A stretch of DNA of 64,000 bases from Denticeps clupeoides. Its lineage: Eukaryota > Chordata > Actinopteri > Clupeiformes > Denticipitidae. The stretch spans positions 7,154,313-7,218,312 of the forward strand of contig NC_041708.1 in NCBI RefSeq assembly GCF_900700375.1, in the 5' to 3' direction. Position 1 is the first letter of the stretch; each line of letters begins with the position of its first letter. The notes under the pieces are model-generated. The model was not told where the DNA came from, did not search any database, and saw only the letters and a list, made by a program, of their open reading frames with translations. Below are positions 11,701-23,700 of the stretch, one piece after another. The position numbers were made by a program, and so were the translations under genes.

Positions 11701-14700
11701 TTTCTTCAATGATTTCTTAAGTGAAACTTAGGTTTAGGTTAAATGTGTAATGATTGTGTATTGTATAGGTAAACAAGAAGTTGCTAACCTGAGAACCAGA
11801 ACCGCTCCCTTGGACCCAACAGCAATATCCGGTAGCCCATCCCCACTCTGATCCAGAGCGAACGAGCTCAGCGTTAATCCAAAGAACTTCAGTCCTGATT
11901 GTACTGAGGAGCCCAAAATCCTCTATTAGGAAAAAAAGATTGTTTTAAATTGTTTGGAATTGGAGAACTTAAATTAAATAAATGGCTTTGTTATTTTTTT
12001 TTTTTTATCGTCATACCTGGGAGTAAGTGGGGTTGACTCCGTTTCTCCTTCCATTGAAGATGTAGACGCTACCCTGGTTATTGTCCTCCAGAGGAGCTCC
12101 AACAGCCACATCCAAAATCCCATCCCCATTCAGATCTGCCAGGCTGGCCAGAGAAGAGCCGAACCTCCCCCTCTGTCCAGCAGCTCCCATCAGAGTCTCA
12201 CCAGCATAGGACACAACACTATAAAAGTACTAAAAGACACAATTAGCACAATGTCACAAAACCACAACGGATTCCTGAACTCCAACCAGCCCAAAACAGC
12301 TATGTAAAAATAAACCAATTATTTTGTGTCTAGGCAAGCCCATTCATTATTATACAGCTATGCTTGTAATTAATACAAAGATCGTAATGGCGCTGCACAC
12401 TGCTCAATCATCAACTGTACCAAGGTTGATAACAGTGAAACAAAGGGCTGTGCTGTCTACTTACCTCTCGTGAGAATTTAAAGATGAACACTTTTCCCTC
12501 TTGATCCCCCTCTCGGTACATGGGTGCAGATACCAGAATCAAGTCACTGTTGGAGTCACCGTCCAAATCCAGAACACAGACATCGGCGCCGAAGTAGGAA
12601 CCAATCTGAGGTTTTGAAAGATTGGAGAAAATGAATGGAATAAGCATATAAAACAGTATTCTCAGACGGAAACCTCTTGAACACAAAATACCTGTTTAGT
12701 GTTCTGCTGCAGAGTCTGTTTGGCCTTCCCATCATTGGAGAACACTCTCACCAGGCCCCAGTGTTTATATCTTGGAGCTCCTACAATGACGTATGGTTTC
12801 CTGTCTATTGTTGCCACAGCCATGGAATAACCTTTAAAAAAAAAGCCATACGGAATATACATACTCACAAACATTGTATACATCATAGGCAGTTGATATT
12901 ATTAAATTATATTCCGTTATTTTCTTTCAATGTGCTGCTCAATACATTGACCTGATTTTTGTTAACCCCCTTACAAACACACAATGATGTCCATGAGAAC
13001 CAGAATGTAATAGGCCCCAAAACGTGCTGAGGTAGCGATAGGTGGTATAGTAAAAACTGTGTCAATGCTGCTGTTCTACAAACCAGAATAGCTGGTCATT
13101 TTCACTACCACTTATTGCCTTTGCAGTTCGGCTGGTACCAATACTGATAACAATACTTTGCACAAAAAGCATATCCATTTACATTTATGGTATACATCAG
13201 GTGCCCCTTATACAGAGCGACTTACAATCAGTAGTTACTGGTACTGTCCCCCTGGAGAGGGCTCTAAACATGGACAGATGCTGCCCATTTATGATTAGGG
13301 CACTGTTAAAAGGAACGGTTTGGCAGCAGACAAACGCTGCCTTTGGTTTCGTTTTAGTTCCTTGCAATCGCCACACACCTTCTGGTTGTTTTTCACTGTG
13401 TTTTTTTGTTTCCTTTGCCTGGCCCTTGGGCTTTTATTTTTTTTCTTAATAAATGCCCTTCATCTTGAATATGCTTCGCAACTGCACCTTGCTTTCCCGT
13501 AAGCCCGGAGTTGTGACAGAATGCAGCCGTCGAAAAACACGCAGGAGACCGTAAACGTAAACAGAGGAGAAACCCAAGCGAGGAAGAGTTTCTCGGATTG
13601 GCATATGGGCAGGTATACTGCCCCATGGGAGCTGATCGGAGCCTGGCTAGAAGGTGTAAGCAGGGTGGACAACACGCGAGTTCCCTAACACAAAGTGGCA
13701 CAAGCTGCAGATGCAGAGCAAAGAGGACATTCGGGTGAGGACCTCTGTGTGCTGGTGCGAAACCTCCCTGTTGATCTGGACCACAAGGATGAGGTCAAGG
13801 ACGAGCTGGTGGGCGGACGGTACAGGGTTTGCACCTTCACAGCACCGTTCCTGGGCCCACATGTCTTCCTGGTGCACGAGGATGACTAGAGCGAGGAAGA
13901 CAGTAAGGAGGAGGAGATTTGCGATGCAGTGGAGTGCTGAGCGAAGAGTGAACCCCAATCAGAACCCCGAGGAGGAGGTCCTTGACCCACAGACGCCAGT
14001 GCAGGTCAAGGTGGCATAGCCACTAGAGGGCCCTGAGTCCAGCCAGGGGGGGGTAGTTTTTTTGATGGGACGGTTATCAGTGCCTTGGCGGTCCGGGACC
14101 GTCTCCCTGCATGATGCAGACAGGAGAGCTGGAGACACCGGCAGAGATGTGCAGGGGCAGGACCTGCACATACTTTGAAGGCCCCTCCCTGTGGTATGGT
14201 GAACTGCCTTCCTGGGGATGGCAGGGAGGGACACAGCATGCGTCAACGGGGAAGTGCAGTGTCAGGGGCTGCACATGCCTGGAAGGTTCGATCCTGGCTT
14301 TTGTGTGCAGTTACCCTGAGGGCCCGAAGTTGCCGTTGCGCCAGATGACATCCTCCGGTACCAGGTCTCTGCATCGCAGATTTAGCCCTTGGAAGGGGGG
14401 GCACTGTCATGGCTAGGTGCAGTCTGCTGCCTGCACCGATCAGCCTGACAACAGGGCTTTAATCATGGACAGATGCAGCCAATTAGGCGTTCATGATTAC
14501 GGCCCAGTTAAAAAGAACGGTTTGGCTGCAGACAAACTCTGCTGCATTAACGTGGTCCTTAAACTTACTATTTGGTTTTGTTTTTTAGTTCCTGGCAATC
14601 GCTACATGCCTTTGGGTTGTTTTTCTGTTTCCTTTGTCTGGACCTCATGCCTTGTTTTATTTTGTTCTTATTAAAAGCCCTTAGTCCTGAATATGCCTCG

Positions 14701-17700
14701 CTTCTGCACCTTCCCCATGAGCCTGGAGTCGTGACGAGGGTTAAGTGTCTTGCTCAGGGAAACAATGGTAGTAAATGGGGTTTGAATGTGTTTTCAACAA
14801 TATATAAACAGTTACAGAGGGTTATCTTACCCAGATAACTGTCCGGTTCCATTTCCTCGTCTTTTAAAGAACTCATCTCTCTACCGTCTGCGTAGTACTC
14901 GTGGTAGCCTCCTTTCCACCCATAAGCACCAACTGCGCTCATTACAAATTTTTCCTGAGACACATTAAAGAAAGCAACGCAGAAAGCAAGTCATTAATAC
15001 ATTCCATTAGGTTCTAGCTAAAATGTGTTATAGGACAATGGAGGAGCTAGGCTAACAAAAGCTCATCACAGATAGCAAAATATCCAAATACTGATTATTT
15101 ATTGTCTTTATAGGGGAGTTTGTTTTCTATGTCATGTCATGTTCATACCCTGACTGTGGTGTACAATAATAAAAAAAAATCTACAAACATTCTGACAAGT
15201 ACAGAACTAGTTAATGGATTGCCATTCAAGTCATTATTTTAATTCAAACATTATGAAAAATGTTGATTTTGGATTAATTAAGGGAGTCCTTATATGCATT
15301 TAAAGCCATTCTCCAACGGACACCTACAAGTGGGTTTGATATAAACACAGCACTGAAGCCTTTCTGTGCAAATTCCATATTTGTGGCATCACCACTTGTT
15401 TGGGTTCCTGGAGACAATAAATAAATAAATAAATATACATTTTGAAAAATTGCATGCTAATGTAAATGAAATGTCAATCAATGTCGTGCCAATCCCTACC
15501 TTCAATGGCTATAATGTTCTTTGTCAGAGTGTTTCTTATGTTCTCCAGGGCTGCAAAGCTGTCCACCCTAAACAAATTCTGGTTTGAAGAGGCGATCTTT
15601 GATAGCTCTAATTTTGCACTTTGTTTGGAAAAGGCACTGCCAACCTACAATGCAGCATAATTACAGACAGCACTAACACTCACAACACAATATACATATC
15701 ATTTACTTTATTAATGTGCTTCAAAAACTTTACCCCTATGGCATATCTAACAATCTTTTTTCTGTCCGCTTGTGCAATAGCGTCAGGTAAGGCATAGCCA
15801 TCCTGAGATTCTCCATCAGTGATGACTATCAGGATTTTCTTTGCAGTTTCTCTTGCTCCAGCTTCAGGTGTGAACAACTGGTTCCTGGAAAATTAAGAAC
15901 ATAATCCTTGTGCATGCTGATCATTAACCGACATTATGAAATATTGAGGCAATGCTTTTAATTACATCAAGGACTCACACAAGCATATTGATTGCCCCTG
16001 CTGTGTTGGTGCCTCCCCCTATCTGGCCGATCTGATTAATTTGATTTTCCCAGTAGTTGCGTTCGAACTGGTTGAATCGGATGTGAATATTGCAGAATCT
16101 GGAGTACTGTGCAACAGCAAACTAATATAACAAAACACACACACACACACACTCAACTGGTTCGGTAAATGTATGCTGAATCACATTTAGAAACACAAAC
16201 CAGAAAAGAAATCAGAATGCAAAACTTGTGAAAGGAATATTATCCCTGGTCCCAAAAGGTGACATACTTACCAATTAAAACCAGTGTAAAATACAATGCA
16301 GTACATTTAGTGATACAGCCTATGGAAATGGGCCAGTATGGCTGAATTGGTTGTAATAAAATGAATAGTACCCAGCCCTATGTGTAATCAGAAGGTTGCA
16401 GGTTCGAATCCCGATCCGTCAAGGTGCCACTGAGCAAAGGACCGTCCCCACATACTGCTCTCTGGGCGCCTGTCATGACTGCTCACCAAGGGTGATGGGT
16501 TAAAAGCAGAGGTCACATTTCATTGAGTCACCGTGTGCTGTGCTGCAGTGTTTCACAATGACAATCACTTCAGTTTCACTTTTCACAATAGCAGTGTAAT
16601 CATGCAGTGATTTGAAAAAGTGCTTGGCCCCTCTCTGATTTCTTACTTTTTTCCATGTTAGTCACATTTAAATGTTTCAGATTAGTCCAATTTAAATATT
16701 AGTGATTGCGCCCTGAACCTAATAATTTCTTGGCCCACCCTAATAAGCAACAACTGCATTCAAGCACTTGCGATTACCTGCACTGTATCTTTTACAGCGC
16801 TGTGAAGGAATTTTGACCCACTGATCTTTGCAGAATTATTGTAGTTCAGCAACAATGGAGGGTTTTCAAGCATAAACCACCTTTTTTAAGGTCATGCCAC
16901 AGCAGTTCAGGACGTTGACTAGGCAACTCCAAACTATTCATTCTGTTACTCTTCAGCCAATCAGAGGTGGACTTGCTGGTGCGCTGTCCTGCTGCAGAAG
17001 TTTCGTTTCAACCTGAGGTCACAAACCGACGGCCGGACATTCTCCTTCAGGATTTTGTGGCAGACGGCAGAATTCATGGTTACATTTATCACAGCAACTC
17101 TTCTTGGTTCTGAAGCAGCAAATCAACCCCAAACCACCACACTACCACCACCACCATACTTTACTGTTGGTGATGTTCTTTTTCTAAAATGCAGTGTTAC
17201 TTTTCACACACATTCTTGTCAGTCAGCATTTTCCTAAAAGTCTTGATCATCAAAATGCTTTCTGGCAAAATTGAGCCTTAATGTTTTTTTTTTTTTGTGA
17301 TTTTCGTTTTCTTATGGTGGAGTCATGAATACTGATCTTAGCTGAGTCACGTGAGGCCTGAAGTTCTTTAGATGTTGTTGTGGGGTCTTTTGTGACCTCT
17401 TGGATGGGAAAATGATTGTCATTGTGATACACAGCACAGCACATGGTGGCACACAACAAAATGTGTCCTCTGCATCTTAACCATCATCCTTAGTGTGCAG
17501 TGGGCAGCCATGACAAGTGCCCGGGGAGCAGTGTGTGGGGACAGTGCTTTGCTCAGTGGCACCTCACTTGATGGATTGGGATTTGAACCTTAACCTTCTG
17601 ATTACGGGGCCGCTTCCTTAACCGCTAGGCAACCACTTCCCCATATGTTGAATAGTGTAGCAAAATACTTGAGTTCTGCTGATGGTCACAAAGTAATAAA

Positions 17701-20700
17701 CTGAAAGCTGTAACTTATTGTGGCTTGGTCAGTGTGGAACTTAGTTTTAGTTGTCATGGTGGCAGCCATCATTTAAACTAGCAACCAACTAAGGGACATG
17801 TTGGTTGTCTTCACCCTGTAGGTAGTGCGGTACACAATTCGACTCTTTCATGTCAACACTGTTTTCATATGTACCGACATCATGAACATGACTGTACATT
17901 TCCACAGTACTACAGGGAGTGCAGAATTATTAGGCAAATTGTATTTTTGAGGAATAATTTTATTATTGAACAACAATCATGTTCTCAATGAACCCAAAAA
18001 ACTCATTAATATCAAAGCTGAATGTTTTTTGTAGTAGTTTTTAGTTTGTTTTTATTTTTAGCTATTTTAGGGGGATATCTGTGTGTGCAGGTGACTATTA
18101 CTGTGCATAATTATTAGGCAACTTAACAAAAAACAAATATATACCCATTTCAATTATTTATTTTTACCAGTGAAACCAATATAACATCTCCACATTCACA
18201 AATATACATTTCTGACATTCCAAAACAAAAACAAATCAGTGACCAATATAGCCAGCTTTCTTTGCAAGGACACTCAAAAGCCTGCCATCCATGGATTCTG
18301 TCAGTGTTTTGATCTGTTCACCATCAACATTGCGTGCAGCAGCAACCACAGCCTCCCAGACACTGTTCAGAGAGGTGTACAGTTTTCCCTCCTTGGAAAT
18401 CTCACATTTGATGATGGACCACAGGTTCTCAATTGGGTTCAGATCAGGTGAACAAGGAGGCCATGTCATTAGTTTTTCTTCTTTTATACCCTTTCTTGCC
18501 AGCCACGCTGTGGAGTACTTGGACGCGTGTGATGGAGCATTGTCCTGCATGAAAATCATGTTTTTCTTGAAGGATGCAGACTTCTTCCTGTACCACTGCT
18601 TGAAGAAGGTGTCTTCCAGAAACTGGCAGTAGGACTGGGAGTTGAGCTTGACTCCATCCTCAACCCGAAAAGGCCCCACAAGCTCATCTTTGATGATACC
18701 AGCCCAAACCAGTACTCCACCTCCACCTTGCTGGCATCTGAGTCGGACTGGAGCTCTCTTCCCTTTACCAATCCAGCCACGGGCCCATCCATCTGGCCCA
18801 TCAAGACTCACTCTCATTTCATCAGTCCATAAAACCTTAGAAAAATCAGTCTTGAGATATTTCTTGGCACAGTCTTGACGTTTCAGCTTGTGTGTCTTGT
18901 TCAGTGGTGGTCGTCTTTCAGCCTTTCTACCCTTGGCCATGTCTCTGAGTATTGCACACCTTGTGCTTTTGGGCATTCCAGTGATGTTGCAGCTCTGAAA
19001 TATGGCCAAACTGGTGGCAAGTGGCATCTTGGCTGCTGCACGCTTGACTTTTCTCAGTGCATGGGCAGTTATTTTGCGCCTTGGTTTTTCCACATGCTTC
19101 TTGCGACCCTGTTGACTATTTTGAATGAAACGCTTGATTGTTCGATGATCACGCTTCAGAAGCTTTGCAATTTTAAGAGTGCTGCATCCCTCTGCAAGAT
19201 ATCTCACTCTTTTTGACTTTTCTGAGCCTGTCAAGTTGACCCATTTTGCCAAAGGAAAGGAAGTTGCCTAATAATTATGCACACCTGATATAGGGTGTTG
19301 ATGTCATTAGACCACACCCCTTCTCATTACAGAGATGCACATCACCTAATATGCTTAATTGGTAGTAGGCTTTCGAGCCTATACAGCTTGGAGTAAGACA
19401 ACATGCATGAAGAGGATGATGTGGACAAAATTCTCATTTGCCTAATAATTCTGCACTCCCTGTATAGTGGTAGCAGCCCAGTGGGTTACACACTTGCCTA
19501 TGATCCAGATGATCAAACCTCACTTACTACTATTATGTCCCTGAGCAAGACACTTAATCCCTGTAACTAATGATCGTAAGTCACTCTGTATAAGGGCGTC
19601 TGATAAATATTGAAAATGTAAAAACCAATATTGTATTACTGTAATTTGTTTTATTTTGGTATTGGTCAGTCACTAATCCTGTTAAACCCTGACAAGACAG
19701 AAGCGCTTGTAATCGGGCCTCAAGCAGCCAGGCATAAACTGGCTGACTACACAATAACCCTGGATAGCCTTTCTATCTCAGCGAGTATTGAAGTGAAGGA
19801 TCTAGGAGTCATCATTGATGCAGGTCTCACATTCAGTTCGCACGTAGATAATGTCACTAGAATAGCATTCTTTCACCTTAGAAATATTGCGAAAATAAGA
19901 AATATCATTTCAATGCATGATGCAGAAAAGTTGGTCCATGCATTTATTACATCAAGGTTAGATTACTGCAATGCATTATTGTCTGGATGCTCTAGTAGGT
20001 GCATGAGTAAACTCCAGCTAGTACAGAATGCTGCAGCCAGAGTTCTAACCAGAACCAGGAAATTTGACCACATCACCCAAGTCTTACAATCACTGCACTG
20101 GTTACCCATCAAATTTAGGATTGACTACAAAATCCTACTTTTAACCTATAAAGCTCTAAATGGTCTCGCCCCACAGTACCTGAGTGAACTTTTGGTTCCT
20201 TACGAACCGCCACGCCCCCTTCGATCAATGGGTGCGGGGTCACTACTGGTACCAAAGGTGCAGAAGGTCACAGCTGGGAGCAGATCCTTCTCCTATAGAG
20301 CTCCGCAGTTGTGGAACAGCTTGCCTGTCAGTGTCCGGGATTCAGACACAGTCTCAGTGTTTAAATCCAATCTCAAAACCTATCTGTTTTCTCTGGCTTT
20401 TTGCTAAAGTCCTAGACCCTCATTTCACTTGATTTTGACGCAGTGTCAATTATAAAGTCCAGTTTATCATAGAGTCTCCCTGTTAGACACAGACAAAGTT
20501 AAATTCACCAGTTAGGCTGTCCTAGTTAGGGTACCGGGCCACTGTAGCACCAATATACCACATATTTCAGTATCGGTCGTACAGTGCAACCGTCTGCCGC
20601 TGCTTTTGTTTGCTTTTCTCCGAGACACGGAATCAAGCACCCAGACTACTGGCAGACCCCAGTGATCAGACCAGCAAATAAATCCTGGTTCCTGACAACT

Positions 20701-23700
20701 GCTTTACAAGGACAAAACATGAAACAAACCAGAGGGTCACCACAGCCACCACCACCATTACAACTACAGCTCCAGGGATCTTCAAATGGACCAGTAACAT
20801 CATTACGGACACGTAATCTAGACCATGACACTGAATACATCCTGGACTTCTCCAACCCTACAACCGTAGGACTTATTATTATATCATATCCAACCCTGCA
20901 CTGACACTGTTTGCAGGCTCACTCTACCCTGGAAGGGGGTCCCTCTCTGTATCACTCCTTCCCAAGGTTTCTTCCTTTCTTTTTTTCTCTCTCCTAGAGT
21001 TTTTTTGTGTGGAGTTTTTCCTTGTGTGCAGAAGGGTCAAGTGTGGGGGGGTGTCAACTGTAGGGCCTGTCAAAGCCCATTGAGACATACTGTATGTGAT
21101 TTTGGGCTATATAAGAAATAAATGTTGTTGTTGTTGTAATCCATCAGCTGCAACTGGTGCAAGACGCAGCAGCTCATCTTGGCAAATGCTAGAGTGACCC
21201 CATATCCCCAATTATGGCCTCACTTCATCGGTTACCAGTGAAGTTTAGGATAAAGTTTAACATGTTGTTGATTTGTTTTTAAAGCTCAGCGCCTCAGTAC
21301 CTCCGTGACCTTCTTCACATTTACAGTCCAGCAAGACAACTTCGATCATCTGTGCTCTGTAAATAAGCTGACTTTGACAAACTTTTTCAGATTGCACTTA
21401 CCCTGATGTCTTGCTTCAAGAGATTTCTGATCAGGTTTTTCACAAAGTTTTTCATATCTATAAATTCATAGCCATGTATACTGCCAGAACCGTCCAATAA
21501 AAAGGCGATATCTGTGCCTGGGCAATCTGTGAAGTAAATTGAGGAAGACAGAAATTTCATGCCCTTTTCTGTCATCTGTACAAATCAGAATTTGTGCAGA
21601 GAAAAAATCTCAAAAGCGAATGGCAATTGGCTAAAAATAAAGATGTTTTCATCTTCACCTTCAAGAAAGGGTGGAACAGGATTGCTGGTGACAAGGTTCT
21701 GATTGACGCTGAAGCACATCCCGCCGTAAAGAGTGATGTCATCACAGTCTTTGGTGATTGTCGGACCACAAACCTGTCGGAGGGTCAGAGGAGAAAACAG
21801 AAGGACGACGAGACTGTAGGAGTGTGTCAGAGAGTGAGAGAGGATAGAACTCCAACTTACCACCATCTTTGACGTCTGATCTTTACTCATTGAGAGTCCA
21901 AGGGACATGTTGATTGCTGAACTGGGCACTTTTTAAAAAGAACATGGTTGATGAAATCCACTGCAACAGGTCCAGAAACCAATGTATCCATGCAAGAATA
22001 TGTTAGACAGAAAAGGGCTTCTACACAAATACCTGGTATCGGCAGTGAGGTGCAAGACCCGGACATGACCTGACACTCAAAAACTCGTCCCCTTTTATCA
22101 GACGCATATTGCTCCAATGGTGCACTTACGAATAAGCTGAAAATAACATGGAGATTGCAGACCATTATATAGAAAATGCTGTAGCACTACCAGTCATTAT
22201 GTCACACAGTAAATTTGGAATATTTAGTCTATAGTCTGAAATGTAGTGAGGATTAAGAGTGACATTATAAGGGTCTTTAGATTAGGTATATTTAGAAATG
22301 TCATTTTTTGGATGTGCTAACAGTAGTTTGGTGCATTAAAAAGACATCAAACGGGTGAAAACGTCTGGACAAATCAATCCAGACACTTTTGATGTTGTCA
22401 GTGACTAGCTGGAAATGTGGGCTATTTCAGCTGAAAAAATTCATTTAATCATACAAGCTGCAGGAGTGCAAAAACACAATTTGTCAAGCGGTAAGTGTAA
22501 CTTAGTCTGTCTTCATCTTTTGGTCTTTCTTTTTGTTTTGTTTTTTAAATATGAATACTTTTAGTTTCACCTTGTTGAATCCTTCTGTATCACTCTGTAG
22601 CCAAACCATGAGGCTGTGTTCTTTATGCTCTTCCAGCCCACAGGGTCAAGGTTGAAGGCATCCGCTGCGTGAGATGCTGAAAGATATGTTTGTGATTACA
22701 ATTTATTATTTTTTTAAAAACACGTAGGGCTATTTCAGCAATTCTTAACTATATTTAGCATCCAACAGACATAAACTCTGCTTGGTCGGTTTAGATTGTG
22801 TGTGGATATTCAAGTAAAGTAAGAAAACTTATTTCCTGGTTTACATTTATATACAGACGTTGGAAGACGAACCGTTTTTTTCTCCTCCAGACAGAAGGAA
22901 GTTCTGCTATTCTTCCTAAATAGACACGGCCGCCTCCACTGGGATGCCAGGGTGAGAAATCTGTCTTGCAATAATATGACTAATGTTGCTTTTGTACACA
23001 GTCTCATAATTAACGATGGGGCGGTTTTCTTCTAGACAGGTGCTATAATAACAGCCCACAAAGTGGAGTTCACTCCGCTAATAAAATTATTTAAACAAAC
23101 ACATGATACACGTGAAAAATAACTTGTCTCAATAACCAAGCGATAGCATCAACTTCAGATACTACAGCCCCATTTACAGTGTTTTTTCATGTATTCTTTT
23201 CATGTAACCTTCATAACATGGTCCAAAATAAGGCATGCAATTAACAAAAAGGCTACATTACAGTAGCCATACGACTTAGATACATTTACCATTTATTCGT
23301 CACAAATATATTAAAAGAACTTTATAGTGGTTTATGTTTTATAAAAGAAATCACATTCCCCAGAGAGATGCATGGTTTGGTGAAGATTTCTTTCCTTTCC
23401 TCATTTTCTTTCTCTTCCTTTTTTTGGCTCATTGTTAAAAGCTCAAAATGTATTGCATTCAATTCAAAGCTGAACTTGCCCTTGACATGCATTTAATCAT
23501 TGTTTTTTTAATACCCTAACTCCAAAAATAAGCTCTTGTATAATATTTCTGCAGGTAATGTCAGTTTTTATAATATGCTGCTTTATAGCCCAATGCCTTC
23601 ATCAGGTTCCCCTATGAAACTGCTAAAGGTATTTTCCACAAGTGTATTAGATATTTTTTCATTTAACTTCATAAAACCACTCACTCTTAGCTAATTTCAA

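Larger units (their letters stand above)
15500..21526 (-). other. Integrin I (VWA) domain exons 6-9
   Basis: Four exons (21402-21526, 15979-16121, 15734-15884, 15500-15644) encode the inserted I domain. All metal-ion-dependent adhesion site residues are visible: DGSGS (DxSxS) in exon 6, the Thr of GGTNTAGAI in exon 7 and the Asp of VITDGES in exon 8. The domain ends with the C-terminal helix around [10 protein letters not shown]. The domain therefore looks competent for Mg2+-dependent ligand binding. Intron 6 is 5.3 kb and is filled with transposable elements. Confidence 0.9.

Noticed and set aside
13393-14416. Several overlapping frames of 65-100 codons in a GC-rich stretch
   Set aside because: They lie within the LTR-flanked fossil, have no recognisable domain and overlap in many frames.
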